The position numbers were made by a program, and so were the translations under genes. From Ramlibacter sp. (GTDB taxonomy: Bacteria; Pseudomonadota; Gammaproteobacteria; Burkholderiales; Burkholderiaceae_C), in assembly GCA_023701085.1 (NCBI GenBank), contig JAMPXR010000049.1, positions 1 through 10,390 on the forward strand: a stretch of 10,390 nt of DNA. The letters are read 5' to 3'. The notes below the pieces were generated by a model that was given only the letters and a program-made list of their open reading frames with translations, was not told the DNA's origin and searched no databases. This document shows, piece after piece, positions 1 to 7,232 of the stretch (position 1 is its first letter; each line of letters starts with the position of its first letter).

Positions 1-17
1 GCCTTCGCCGGCTTCCA

Positions 18-2030
18 ATGATCGTCCTGCGCAACCTCACCCTGCGCCGCGGCGCCAAGGTGCTGCTGGACGAGGTCTCGGTCACGGTCAACCCCGGCGA
101 GAAAGTCGCGCTGGTGGGGCGCAACGGATCGGGCAAGTCCACGCTCTTCGCCCTCCTCAACGGCAGCCTGCACGAGGACGGCGGGGACTTCTCCATGACG
201 GCCCATTGGCGGCTGTCGCAGGTGGCGCAGGAGATGCCGGACACCCGCCAAGGCGCGACGGACTTCGTGCTCGGGGGCGACACCCGGCTGATGCAGCTGC
301 GCGAGGCCCTGGCGCGGGCCGAGGCCGGCCACGACGCGAACGCCCACGATGCGGCGCATGGCATGGAGATCGCCCGCCTGCACGCCGAGCTGGCCGACGC
401 GGGCGAGCACGACGCGGTGCCGCGCGCGCAGTCGCTGATCCTGGGCCTGGGCTTCAAGGGCAGTGAGCTGCAGCTGCCGGTGAACAGCTTTTCGGGCGGC
501 TGGCGCATGCGGCTGCAACTGGCGCGGGCGCTGATGTGTCCCTCGGACCTGCTGCTGCTGGACGAGCCGACCAACCACCTGGACCTGGACGCGCTGGTCT
601 GGCTGGAATCGTGGCTCAAGCGCTATGAAGGCACGCTGATCGTGATCAGCCACGACCGCGAGTTCCTCGACGCGGTCACCGGCGTCACCCTGCACATCGA
701 GCGCCAGCGGCTCACGCGCTACGGCGGCAACTACAGCGCCTTCGAGACGCTGCGCGCGCAGCAGCTGGAGCAGCAGCAGGCGGCTTACTCGAAGCAGCGG
801 GAAAAGATCGCGCACCTGCAGAAGTTCATCGACCGCTTCAAGGCGAAGGCCACGAAGGCGCGGCAGGCGCAAAGCCGTGTCAAGGCGCTGGAACGGATGG
901 AAAAGATCGCCCCGGTGCTGGCGGAGGCGGACTTCAGCTTCGAGTTCAAGGAACCGGCGAATCTGCCCAATCCGATGCTGGCGATCCGCGACGGGCAGTT
1001 CGGCTACTGGGTGGACGGCCGGCCCAAACCCATCCTGGGCGGCGTGAATCGGTCCGTGATGGCGGGGCAGCGCATCGGCATCCTGGGAGCCAACGGACAG
1101 GGCAAGTCCACGCTGGTCAAGACGATCGCGCGCGAGATCCCCGCATTGGGCGGCGCCATCACCGAGGGCAAGGGACTGAGCATCGGCTACTTCGCGCAGC
1201 AGGAGCTGGACGTGCTGCGGCCGCTGGACACGCCGCTGGAGCACATGGTCCGCCTCGCGCGCGAGCAGGGCGCGGCTTCGGGCGAGTCCGGCCGCGAGCA
1301 GGATTTGCGCAACTTCCTGGGCAGCTTCAACTTCAGCGGCGACATGGTCGGGCAAACCGTGGGCACCATGAGCGGCGGCGAGAAGGCGCGGCTGGTGCTG
1401 GCGATGATGGTGTGGCAGCGCCCCAACCTGCTGCTGCTGGACGAACCGACCAACCACCTGGACCTGGCCACGCGCGAAGCGCTGTCCATGGCGCTCAACG
1501 AGTTCGAGGGCACGGTCATGCTGGTGAGCCACGACCGCGCGCTGCTGCGCGCCGTGTGCGACGAGTTCTGGCTGGTGGGCCGTGGCCAGCTCGCGCCCTT
1601 CGATGGCGACCTCGACGACTACCAGCGCTATCTGCTGGACGAAGCCAGGCGCGCGCGTGAGCAGGCGCGCCTTGAAGCCGCCGACCCCGCCGCGAACGGC
1701 ACCCCGGACGATGCGTCATCGGGCGTTGGCGCCGTAACCCGGCCGGGGCCGACCCCTCAGGAGCAGCGCAAGCAGGATGCGCAGCTGCGCCAGCAAAGGG
1801 CCGCGCGCGCCAGGCCGCTCAAGCGCGAGCTGGAACAAGCGGAGCAACGCATGGCCGTGTTGCATGCCGACAAGACGGCCCTGGAAGCGCGGCTGGCCGC
1901 ACCCCTGCCGCCACCGGAGATCGCCCAGGCCGGCAAGCGCCTCAAGGCCGTCAGCGACGAGCTGAACACGCTGGAGGAGCGTTGGCTGGAGCTCTCGGGC
2001 GACCTGGAGGCGATCGACGCGGCGCGCTGA
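18..2030 (+). CDS. yheS: ABC-F family ATPase, YheS type
   Basis: A soluble ABC-F protein with two ATP-binding cassettes and no membrane domain. ABC-F proteins bind the ribosome near the E site and help relieve stalled or non-productive translation; the exact role of YheS is less settled. At 670 residues it is slightly longer than E. coli YheS (about 637). Walker A motifs lie at residues 34-42 (GRNGSGKST) and 357-365 (GANGQGKST). The matching Walker B Asp-Glu pairs are D182/E183 and D475/E476, each followed by PTNHLDL. Signature motifs are FSGGWRMRL and MSGGEKARL. A basic linker rich in K, A and R (around residues 255-300) joins the cassettes. After an Ala/Pro/Gly-rich stretch comes a charged C-terminal coiled coil (about 590-665). 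The ATG at 18 gives the family's usual N-terminus (MIV, then the first strand); upstream sequence is cut by the window edge, so promoter and ribosome site cannot be judged. Uup is the main alternative, but the motif details fit YheS better. Confidence 0.95.
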   Translation: MIVLRNLTLRRGAKVLLDEVSVTVNPGEKVALVGRNGSGKSTLFALLNGSLHEDGGDFSMTAHWRLSQVAQEMPDTRQGATDFVLGGDTRLMQLREALARAEAGHDANAHDAAHGMEIARLHAELADAGEHDAVPRAQSLILGLGFKGSELQLPVNSFSGGWRMRLQLARALMCPSDLLLLDEPTNHLDLDALVWLESWLKRYEGTLIVISHDREFLDAVTGVTLHIERQRLTRYGGNYSAFETLRAQQLEQQQAAYSKQREKIAHLQKFIDRFKAKATKARQAQSRVKALERMEKIAPVLAEADFSFEFKEPANLPNPMLAIRDGQFGYWVDGRPKPILGGVNRSVMAGQRIGILGANGQGKSTLVKTIAREIPALGGAITEGKGLSIGYFAQQELDVLRPLDTPLEHMVRLAREQGAASGESGREQDLRNFLGSFNFSGDMVGQTVGTMSGGEKARLVLAMMVWQRPNLLLLDEPTNHLDLATREALSMALNEFEGTVMLVSHDRALLRAVCDEFWLVGRGQLAPFDGDLDDYQRYLLDEARRAREQARLEAADPAANGTPDDASSGVGAVTRPGPTPQEQRKQDAQLRQQRAARARPLKRELEQAEQRMAVLHADKTALEARLAAPLPPPEIAQAGKRLKAVSDELNTLEERWLELSGDLEAIDAAR

Positions 2031-2071
2031 ATGCGCTTGAGGGACACTCGCGAAATTCCAGCCGGATTCCC

Positions 2072-2584
2072 ATGGCCACCGCTTTGCAACTCGCCCAAGG
2101 CAACCCCGTCCTGACGGACGCGGTGCGGCGCAGCCGCAGGCTGCTGAACCTGCGCGCGCTGATCGGCGCGGCAGCCAGCACCGTGCCGGTGCCGGGACTG
2201 GACTGGGCCGTCGACGCGGCCTTGCTGTCGCGCATCGTGCCCGCCATCAACGCCGAATTCGGCTTGACGCCGGCGCAGCTCGACCTGCTGCCCGGCCACC
2301 AGCGCGAGGAGGTGCAAAAGGCGCTCGCCGTGGTGGGCTCGGTATTGATCGGCAAGTTCATCACGCGCGACCTGGTGATCCGCATGGCGCAGACCGTCGG
2401 CAAGCGCCTGACCGCCAGGCAGGCCGCCAAGTACGTGCCGCTGGCCGGCCAGGCGATCTCGGCCATCATGGGCTACACCGCGTTGCGTTACCTGGGCGAG
2501 GAACACATCAAGGATTGCGTGCGGGTCGCGCAGGCGGCACGGTTGGTCCTGCCGCCGCCCGGGGGCCGGGCCGATGGGCGCTGA
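2072..2584 (+). CDS. Hypothetical hydrophobic protein, DUF697-like
   Basis: A 170-residue protein with no assigned function. Three hydrophobic or amphipathic segments are visible, at about residues 28-60, 82-100 and 118-140. The first carries the turn VPVPGLD (38-44) and continues to AINAEFGL; the third carries YVPLAGQ (121-127) followed by small residues and Tyr. This spacing resembles the membrane-associated helical region (DUF697 type) found at the C-terminus of some bacterial Era/IRG-like GTPases, but no GTPase domain or P-loop is present. That family link is recognition from memory, not a search result. No signal peptide is visible. The reading frame stays open back to 1982, but the only ATG is at 2072, 41 bases after the yheS stop; the sole earlier candidate is a TTG inside yheS, and no clear Shine-Dalgarno sequence precedes either. 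Close spacing and shared direction suggest co-transcription with yheS. It ends convergently with the tRNA-Lys gene. Confidence 0.83.
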   Translation: MATALQLAQGNPVLTDAVRRSRRLLNLRALIGAAASTVPVPGLDWAVDAALLSRIVPAINAEFGLTPAQLDLLPGHQREEVQKALAVVGSVLIGKFITRDLVIRMAQTVGKRLTARQAAKYVPLAGQAISAIMGYTALRYLGEEHIKDCVRVAQAARLVLPPPGGRADGR

Positions 2585-2652
2585 ACTTGATCGACGTCAA
2601 GGTCGGCCCACGGTCAAATCACGAGCCTACGCAGCCGCTCCCTCTGAATCAC

Positions 2653-2728
2653 TGGTAGGACGTACAAGATTCGAACTTGTGACCAACGGATTAAAAGTCC
2701 GCTGCTCTACCAACTGAGCTAACGTCCC
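2653..2728 (-). tRNA. tRNA-Lys (anticodon UUU)
   Basis: A complete 76-base cloverleaf on the minus strand with an encoded CCA end (complement of 2653-2655). The acceptor stem pairs GGGACGT with ACGTCCT, so the first pair is a G1:U72 wobble; the other six are standard. The D arm contains AGCTCAGTTGGTAGAGC. The anticodon loop is CTTTTAA with anticodon TTT, flanked by GCGGA and TCCGT. The T arm is ACAAG-TTCGAAT-CTTGT. It reads AAA and AAG lysine codons. The gene lies 60 bases downstream of the tcdA stop on the same strand, so it is either the last transcript segment of the tolB-pal-cpoB-tcdA unit or has its own weak promoter in that gap. A UUU-decoding tRNA carries t6A at position 37, which TcdA converts to its cyclic form. 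Confidence 0.98.
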
Positions 2729-2788
2729 ACACACGCCTTGCGGCGCCGCTGCTGCATCAACTTGTAGCTGCTGCAGCAAAGCCAGCAA
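2729..2788 (-). promoter_or_regulatory. tcdA/tRNA-Lys gap: possible weak promoter and hairpin
   Basis: The 60 bases between the tcdA stop and the tRNA-Lys 5' end hold two weak signals. On the minus strand TTGCTG (complement of 2783-2788) and TACAAG (complement of 2761-2766) are separated by 16 bases and could be poor -35 and -10 boxes that would start a transcript about 26 bases before the tRNA. A 7-base inverted repeat (TGCTGCA at 2750-2756, TGCAGCA at 2772-2778) and the 8-base palindrome CGGCGCCG at 2741-2748 could fold in a read-through transcript and might mark a processing region. There is no T-run, so this is not an intrinsic terminator. All of this is inference from short matches. Confidence 0.25.
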
Positions 2789-3580
2789 TTATATCGTCGC
2801 CGCCGCCGGTTTCGGCGCCGCGATCCGATCGAGCAGCCATCCGGCAGCGCACTGCCCGAAGGTGGCGGTAACGCTGACGACCGATCCGTAACCGTGGCAA
2901 TTGAGCGATCCGTCCGGCGCGCCGATGGCGCACGAGGCATCGGGCGGGGCCACCGCCTCGCGGCTGAACACGCAGGGGACGCCGATCTTGCGGCCTTCCC
3001 GCGGCGCGCCGTGCAGCTTGCGCAGGCGGGTGCGCACCTGCGCCAGCAGCGGGTCGTGCGTGACCTGGGCCAGGTCGTCCAGGTCGACCTTGTGCGCCAG
3101 ACGCTTGCCGCCCGCGGCCCCGGCGGCGACGAAGGGCGTGCGGGTGCGAAGCGCCCAGGCCGCCATGGCGACCTTTGCCTTGACCTGGTCGCAGGCGTCG
3201 ATCACCGCGCCCACCCCCGCCGGCAACACGGCCGGCCAGTTGTCCGGCTCGACGAACTCCTCGATGCAGTGGACCCGGCAGCGCGGATTGATCTGGGCGA
3301 TGCGCTCGGCCATCGCGCGAACCTTCGCCTGGCCCAGCGTGCCCGCCAGCGCATGGACCTGCCGGTTGATGTTGGATTCGGCGACGTGGTCCAGGTCGAT
3401 CAGGGTCAGCTCGCCCACGCCGCTGCGCGCCAGCGCTTCGGCGGCCCAGGAGCCGACGCCGCCGATGCCGATCACCGCCACGTGCGAGGAGCGGATCGCC
3501 CCCGCCCCGTCGACGCCATACAGCCGATCCAGGCCGCCGAAGCGGCGCTGCAGGTCGGCGGCTTCGTCGAGATGCGTCAT
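2789..3580 (-). CDS. tcdA: tRNA threonylcarbamoyladenosine dehydratase
   Basis: An E1-like, MoeB/ThiF-fold enzyme (also called CsdL or YgdL) that uses ATP to dehydrate t6A at position 37 of tRNAs reading ANN codons, giving cyclic ct6A. It is cytoplasmic and, in E. coli, works with the CsdA/CsdE sulfur-transfer pair. The protein has 263 residues (E. coli about 268). The nucleotide-binding loop is GIGGVG at 38-43, followed by SWAAEALARSG. The adenylate motif DLD...SNINRQ is at 62-74, D129 ends the next strand, and GAAGG is at 154-158. The conserved cysteine segment VPCVFS has C203. The ATG at 3580 gives the family's N-terminus (RRFGGLDRLYG by residue 22). The frame stays open to 3748, but that extension lies inside cpoB and does not look like TcdA. 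The gene follows cpoB by 47 bases and is probably the next cistron. tRNA-Lys(UUU), a member of the substrate class, comes next on the same strand. Confidence 0.95.
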   Translation of the reverse strand: MTHLDEAADLQRRFGGLDRLYGVDGAGAIRSSHVAVIGIGGVGSWAAEALARSGVGELTLIDLDHVAESNINRQVHALAGTLGQAKVRAMAERIAQINPRCRVHCIEEFVEPDNWPAVLPAGVGAVIDACDQVKAKVAMAAWALRTRTPFVAAGAAGGKRLAHKVDLDDLAQVTHDPLLAQVRTRLRKLHGAPREGRKIGVPCVFSREAVAPPDASCAIGAPDGSLNCHGYGSVVSVTATFGQCAAGWLLDRIAAPKPAAATI

Positions 3581-3627
3581 GCCGGGCCGTGCCCCGTGTC
3601 CTGGCCTGAACGCCTGCCCGCGCCCAC

Positions 3628-4434
3628 CTAGCGGAAACGGGCCAGCCGTTCCTTTGCGGCCACCGCCGCTTCGGACTGCGGGTAGGCCTTGATCAACTCG
3701 TCCAGCGTCTTGCGCGCGCCCGCCGTGTCCTTCAGTTCGATCTGGCAATTGGCGATGGACAGCACGGCCTCGGCCGCCCGCGGGTGGTCCGGCGCCTGCG
3801 CCAGCAGCGCCCGGAAATTCCCGATCGCACCGCGATAGTCGCGGTTCGCGTACTGGGCATTGCCAAGCCAGAACAGCGCGGTGGGCTTGAAGCCGCTTTG
3901 CGGGTAGCGCTTGATGAAGTCGGCGAACGCCGCCTGCGCCCCCGGGAATTCGCCGCGGCGGAAGATCGCCAGGGCCGCCTCGAATTCGCGCGCTTCGGCG
4001 GGATCGGCGATGAATTCGCGCCCGTCCACCGACACCTGCGACGGCTCGATCTTGCGCAGGCGCTCTTCCACGCCCTGGGCGATGTCCTTCTGGCGGCGCT
4101 GGATGTCGGACAGTTCGCGCGCCATCTGCTCGTCTTGTCCGCGCAGCCGCGCCACTTCGGCGCGCAGCGCCTCGATCTGCGTCTGCAGATCCAGCAGGCT
4201 GCGGCGCATCTGGGCGTTCTCGTCGTAGGCCCGCCGCAGCTCTTCGGCCTGTCGTTCGCCCGCCAGTCGCTGGGCCTCCATGCGCTGGCGCAGGTCGAGG
4301 ATGGCGCGGCGCGCCTCATCATCCTCGAACAGCGCGGCGGAAGCCACCGGACTCGCGCCCAGCCACGCCGCCGCCAGCGCCACGGCCAGGGCAGCGCGCC
4401 AACGCGAGGCCAGGTTGCGACGCGCGGTATTCAT
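3628..4434 (-). CDS. cpoB: Tol-Pal system protein CpoB (YbgF)
   Basis: A periplasmic protein that links the Tol-Pal machine to peptidoglycan synthesis at the division site; in E. coli it binds TolA and modulates PBP1B. The 268-residue precursor has a basic N-terminus (RRNLASRWR), a hydrophobic core at 14-27 and a likely signal-peptidase I cut after VASA (residue 33 or 34). The mature N-terminus [15 protein letters not shown] is typical of betaproteobacterial YbgF. A long charged heptad region (about 37-125, containing [15 protein letters not shown]) is the trimerising coiled coil. From about 148 to the end come TPR-type helical pairs, including [34 protein letters not shown] and AKERLARF. The start codon overlaps the pal stop by four bases (ATGA at 4431-4434), which implies translational coupling and supports this ATG. 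E. coli CpoB is of similar length. Confidence 0.96.
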   Translation of the reverse strand: MNTARRNLASRWRAALAVALAAAWLGASPVASAALFEDDEARRAILDLRQRMEAQRLAGERQAEELRRAYDENAQMRRSLLDLQTQIEALRAEVARLRGQDEQMARELSDIQRRQKDIAQGVEERLRKIEPSQVSVDGREFIADPAEAREFEAALAIFRRGEFPGAQAAFADFIKRYPQSGFKPTALFWLGNAQYANRDYRGAIGNFRALLAQAPDHPRAAEAVLSIANCQIELKDTAGARKTLDELIKAYPQSEAAVAAKERLARFR

Positions 4435-4967
4435 CGGCGGTACACGATTTCGGCGCGGCGGTTCTGGGCCCAGGCGCTCTCGTCGCTACCCAAGGCGACG
4501 GGCTTCTCCTTGCCGAAGCTCACCGCTTCGATCTGCGCGTCGGACACCCCGAGCAGGCCCAGCGCCCGGCGCACCGCTTCGGATCGCCGCTGGCCCAGCG
4601 CCAGGTTGTATTCGCGCCCGCCGCGCTCGTCCGTGTGGCCTTCGATCGAAACGCGCCGGGCCGTGTTGGCCTTGAGGAAGCGCGCGTGGGCGTCCAGCAG
4701 TGCCTGGAACTGCGGCTTGATGACGTAGCTGTCGTAATCGAAATAGACGATCCGGTCCACGTTGGCGGGTCCCGCCGCGGTGCCGGCCGCGGCATCGGCC
4801 GCCACCGGAGCCACGCTGGTCTGGCTGCCAGTGCCGGGGCCCCCAGGCTGTCCGGGCGCGACGGCCGTGGCGCTCTTGTCCTCCACCGGGACGTCTTCCA
4901 GTGGCACGCTCGAGCAACCCGCCAACGCCACTGCGGCGGTCAGCGCCAGGAACATTCGCTTCATCAT
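4431..4967 (-). CDS. pal: Peptidoglycan-associated lipoprotein Pal
   Basis: An outer-membrane lipoprotein that grips peptidoglycan and is redistributed by TolB and TolA during division. With the start at 4967 it has 178 residues. The lipobox LAGC puts the acylated cysteine at residue 18; the next residues are Ser-Ser, with no Asp at +2, so Lol sorting to the outer membrane is expected. An Ala/Pro/Gly-rich linker (about 31-67) leads to the OmpA-like domain (70-178). It contains [26 protein letters not shown] and [12 protein letters not shown]113 and R128, 15 residues apart, match the Asp and Arg that hold meso-diaminopimelate in this fold. Two adjacent ATG codons (4967 and 4964) follow a GGAGGT site with spacings of 6 and 9 bases; either may be used. 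A TTG further out at 4985 lies upstream of that site and is unlikely. tolB ends 22 bases before; cpoB overlaps the stop. Confidence 0.97.
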   Translation of the reverse strand: MMKRMFLALTAAVALAGCSSVPLEDVPVEDKSATAVAPGQPGGPGTGSQTSVAPVAADAAAGTAAGPANVDRIVYFDYDSYVIKPQFQALLDAHARFLKANTARRVSIEGHTDERGGREYNLALGQRRSEAVRRALGLLGVSDAQIEAVSFGKEKPVALGSDESAWAQNRRAEIVYRR

Positions 4968-4973
4968 CCGATT

Positions 4974-4979
4974 ACCTCC
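4974..4979 (-). promoter_or_regulatory. Strong Shine-Dalgarno site of pal
   Basis: GGAGGT on the minus strand, 6 bases before the ATG at 4967 and 9 before the ATG at 4964. It is the strongest ribosome site I noticed in the window and suits an abundant lipoprotein. It decides the pal start, because the more distant TTG at 4985 lies upstream of it. Confidence 0.8.
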
Positions 4980-4989
4980 AGTCAAAAAG

Positions 4990-6291
4990 TCATTTCTGAA
5001 ATGGGCCCCAGTCGGGTTCGCGGATATCGCCGCCCTGGCCCGCCAGGCGCGCCTTGATCTTGCCGTCCAGCGTGGTCGTCATCAGGGCTTCCCGGCCATT
5101 CTGGCGCGTTGCATACACGATCAAGCGTCCATTTGGCGCAAAACTGGGGCTTTCATCGGCGTTCGTGTCGGTAATCGAGTGTACGGTACCGGACCCCAGC
5201 TCCATGACCTGGAGCTTGAATGCGCCGCCGATGCGGGAAATGTAGGCCAGCCAGCGCCCATCGGGACTCACGGTCGGAGAGATGTTGTAACCCCCGGTAA
5301 AGGTGATCCGCTCCGGATTGCCGCCGCCAGCGGGCATGCGGTAGATCTGCGGGGCGCCGCCGCGGTCGCTGACGAAGTAGATGGTTCGGCCATCCGGCGC
5401 GTACAGCGGCTCGGTATCGATCCCGCTCGATTGCGTCAGGCGGCGCGGCTCGCCGCCGTTGGCGTCTATCGTGTAGAGCTGCGAGCCGCCGTCACGGCTG
5501 AGCGTGACGGCCAGGGTGCGCCCGTCCGGCGACCAGGCCGGCGCGCTGTTGGAGCCCCTGAAATTGGCGATCAGGCGGCGCTTGCCGCTGGCGACCTCGT
5601 GCACATAAACCACCGGCTTGCGCGACTCGAAGGAGACGTACGCCAGATGCGCGCCGTTGGCGGACCAGGCCGGCGAGATGATGGGCTCCGCGCTCGCCAG
5701 TGCCGACTGGGCGTTCTCGCCGTCCGAGTCGGCGACCCAGAGGTTGTACCGGTTGCCCGCCTTGGTCACGTAGGCGATGCGGGTCGAGAAGATCCCCTTT
5801 TCCCCGGTGAGCTTTTCATAGATGTAGTCGGCGATGCGATGCGCGGCCAGCCGCAGGTCGCCCGTGGTGACGGCATAACTCTGGCCGCCCAGGTCCTGCC
5901 CGCGCACCACGTCCCACAAGCGGAACCGCACGTCCCAGCGGCCGTCCGCGAGCCGCGCGACACTGCCGGCGGCCAGCGAATCGGCGCCCTTCTGGCGCCA
6001 GGGCGTCAGGTCGGGCCGGCTGCTTTCATCGAGCGCGGCGCCCGCCGCGTCGATCGCGCGGAACTGCCCGCTGCGCTCCAGGTCGGCCTGCACGATGGCG
6101 GCGATCTTCTGCGGCGCCTGGCCCTCACCCCGGAACGGGGCCACGGCGATGGGCAATTGCGTCAGGCCCACGCCCGTCACCTCGACGCGGAACTGCGCCA
6201 GCGCCGGCAACGCCGCCGCGCCCAACAGGCTACCCACCACCTGGCGTCGCCGCCACAGTCCAGTCTCTTTCATGCTCGTCAGTCTCTCCAT
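4990..6291 (-). CDS. tolB: Tol-Pal system beta-propeller protein TolB
   Basis: The periplasmic propeller protein of the Tol-Pal system, which binds Pal and is stripped from it by TolA. At 433 residues it matches the family (E. coli about 430). After the leader comes the N-terminal domain (about 33-165), beginning [10 protein letters not shown] and containing [28 protein letters not shown] and [15 protein letters not shown]. The propeller follows, with repeats such as [55 protein letters not shown] and [15 protein letters not shown], ending REPDWGPF. The leader is odd: [21 protein letters not shown] reads like a twin-arginine signal instead of a plain Sec one. Two ATG starts are possible, 6291 and 6273, each with a purine-rich stretch about 10 bases upstream; the choice changes six residues and not the signal. 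pal follows after 22 bases. The gene upstream on this strand is a glycosyltransferase, not tolA. Confidence 0.97.
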   Translation of the reverse strand: MERLTSMKETGLWRRRQVVGSLLGAAALPALAQFRVEVTGVGLTQLPIAVAPFRGEGQAPQKIAAIVQADLERSGQFRAIDAAGAALDESSRPDLTPWRQKGADSLAAGSVARLADGRWDVRFRLWDVVRGQDLGGQSYAVTTGDLRLAAHRIADYIYEKLTGEKGIFSTRIAYVTKAGNRYNLWVADSDGENAQSALASAEPIISPAWSANGAHLAYVSFESRKPVVYVHEVASGKRRLIANFRGSNSAPAWSPDGRTLAVTLSRDGGSQLYTIDANGGEPRRLTQSSGIDTEPLYAPDGRTIYFVSDRGGAPQIYRMPAGGGNPERITFTGGYNISPTVSPDGRWLAYISRIGGAFKLQVMELGSGTVHSITDTNADESPSFAPNGRLIVYATRQNGREALMTTTLDGKIKARLAGQGGDIREPDWGPFQK

Positions 6292-6365
6292 GAGGTTCGG
6301 TCCCCTCGTGCTTGTACACGGCCCGGCGCCGGCGGGCGGTAAAGAAGGTGCGTCAGATTGTTAAC
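6292..6365 (-). other. Gap before tolB with GC hairpin, possible promoter
   Basis: Seventy-four bases separate the glycosyltransferase stop from the first tolB ATG. CCGGCGCCGG at 6323-6332 is a perfect 10-base palindrome set in a wider GCCCG/CGGGC inverted repeat (6321-6337). It could fold in the transcript, but no T-run follows it on the minus strand, so it is a poor intrinsic terminator. TTAACA (complement of 6359-6364) matches a -35 box at five of six positions, but I find no good -10 at the right distance. A tolB promoter is likely somewhere near here only if tolB is not read through from the gene upstream. Confidence 0.3.
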
Positions 6366-7121
6366 TCAACCCGGCCTTCCCTGCATCAGCCACAGCTTGA
6401 GATAGCGATAGTAGGTGGTTTCGGCATTGGAAATCGCCAGCGCCAGCCCCAGGCGCCCATCCAGAAAGCCGCGCTTGAACACATAGGTGCGCAGGAAGGC
6501 CCAGGCGCCGTGACCCAGCGCCTTGCCGAAAGAACCCCTGACGCCGCGCCGGTGCAGTTCCTGCGCGCCGGCCGCGGAATAGCGGTTGACCTTCTCGAGC
6601 ACGGCGTCGAAATCGGCGTAACTCTCGTGCAGCAGATCGCCCTCCAGCCGGCCCACGGGTCCCTGCACGCACAGCGACTCGTGCACCAGTGCATCGGAAA
6701 AGCGGCCGCTGCCGCGGCGCACCAGCCGCAGCACCCGGTCCGGGTACCAGCCGGAATGCCTCATGTACTGGCCGCAGTAGCTCGAATAGCGGCCGACGCT
6801 GTAGCCCTGGAAGTCGCCCCGCGCGATCGCCGCTTCGATGGCGGCGCGCAGCCGTGGCGTGACGCGTTCGTCGGCGTCGATCGAAAAGATCCAGTCCCCG
6901 CGCGCCAGCTCCAGCGCGCGGTTCTTCTGCGGGCCGAACCCGGGCCAGTCCGTCGTCTGCTCGACACGCGCCCCCATGGCGCGCGCAATCGCCACGGTGT
7001 CGTCCGTGCTGCCGCTGTCCAGGACCACGATCTCGCCCGCGAACGCGACCGACTCCAGGCAGGCTCGCAAACGGGCCGACTCGTTGCGGGTGATGACGAT
7101 GACGGACAGGCTGGGGGTCAA
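6366..7121 (-). CDS. Family 2 glycosyltransferase, WaaE/KdtX-like (LPS core)
   Basis: A GT-A, family 2 glycosyltransferase of the WaaE/KdtX (LgtF) group, which adds a glucose or similar sugar to heptose of the lipopolysaccharide inner core on the cytoplasmic face of the inner membrane. Counting from the TTG at 7121 (251 residues), the opening SVIVITRNE is at 6-14, EIVVLDSGSTDDT at 30-42 and TDWPGFGPQKN at 57-67. The metal-binding DAD is at 82-84 within IDADERVTP, and LVHESL with LEGDLLHESY follows. These spacings match WaaE-type proteins; the sugar and linkage cannot be read from sequence. There is no in-frame ATG near the N-terminus. TTG at 7121 gives MTPSLSVIVIT; TTG at 7136 or GTG at 7229 are alternatives, but the GTG would overlap the msbA start region and add 36 residues unlike the family. 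It is head to head with msbA and lies upstream of tolB on the same strand. Confidence 0.9.
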   Translation of the reverse strand: MTPSLSVIVITRNESARLRACLESVAFAGEIVVLDSGSTDDTVAIARAMGARVEQTTDWPGFGPQKNRALELARGDWIFSIDADERVTPRLRAAIEAAIARGDFQGYSVGRYSSYCGQYMRHSGWYPDRVLRLVRRGSGRFSDALVHESLCVQGPVGRLEGDLLHESYADFDAVLEKVNRYSAAGAQELHRRGVRGSFGKALGHGAWAFLRTYVFKRGFLDGRLGLALAISNAETTYYRYLKLWLMQGRPG

Positions 7122-7232
7122 GGGACTCGAAGCCAAGTCGAAGATAATTCGGGTTTGTCTTGAGATTATGACGGTTCGCTCGCCGCTGAAAACTCCCGCG
7201 CCGTGCGCAGCGCGGGCGCCGCGCCGCACGCC
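7122..7232. promoter_or_regulatory. Divergent control region between GT2 gene and msbA
   Basis: About 110 bases between two head-to-head envelope genes, with an AT-richer pocket at 7141-7170 that stands out in this GC-rich window. On the minus strand CATAAT (complement of 7165-7170) matches a -10 box at five of six positions, and on the plus strand GATAAT (7143-7148) does likewise. Neither has a convincing -35 box at 16-18 bases. The region very probably holds the promoters of both genes, since no other upstream space exists for either, but the exact boxes are guesses. I see no clear operator repeat. Confidence 0.4.

Noticed and set aside
1757..2506. Minus-strand frames opposite the end of yheS and the small hypothetical gene, which might make the latter a shadow
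   Set aside because: The minus-strand product is Gln/His/Arg-rich low complexity, while the plus-strand product has ordered helices with repeated Pro-Gly turns, so the plus strand is the likely coding one.
2586..2601. Inverted repeat CTTGA-TCGACG-TCAAG between the hypothetical gene and tRNA-Lys as a two-way terminator
   Set aside because: The stem has only five pairs and no T-run on either side, which is too weak for an intrinsic terminator, although the convergent position makes one plausible.
2894..3692. Two plus-strand frames of about 250 codons opposite tcdA
   Set aside because: They are antisense to a well-supported gene and have no recognisable motifs.
3581..3748. A 56-residue N-terminal extension of tcdA
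   Set aside because: It overlaps the end of cpoB, is Gly/Arg-rich and unlike TcdA; the ATG at 3580 gives the usual length.
4762..6342. A 526-codon open frame on the plus strand, antisense to tolB and pal
   Set aside because: Composition is Arg/Ala/Gly/His-rich with no recognisable motif, and the opposite strand encodes clear TolB and Pal. In GC-rich DNA such long antisense frames arise from third-position bias.
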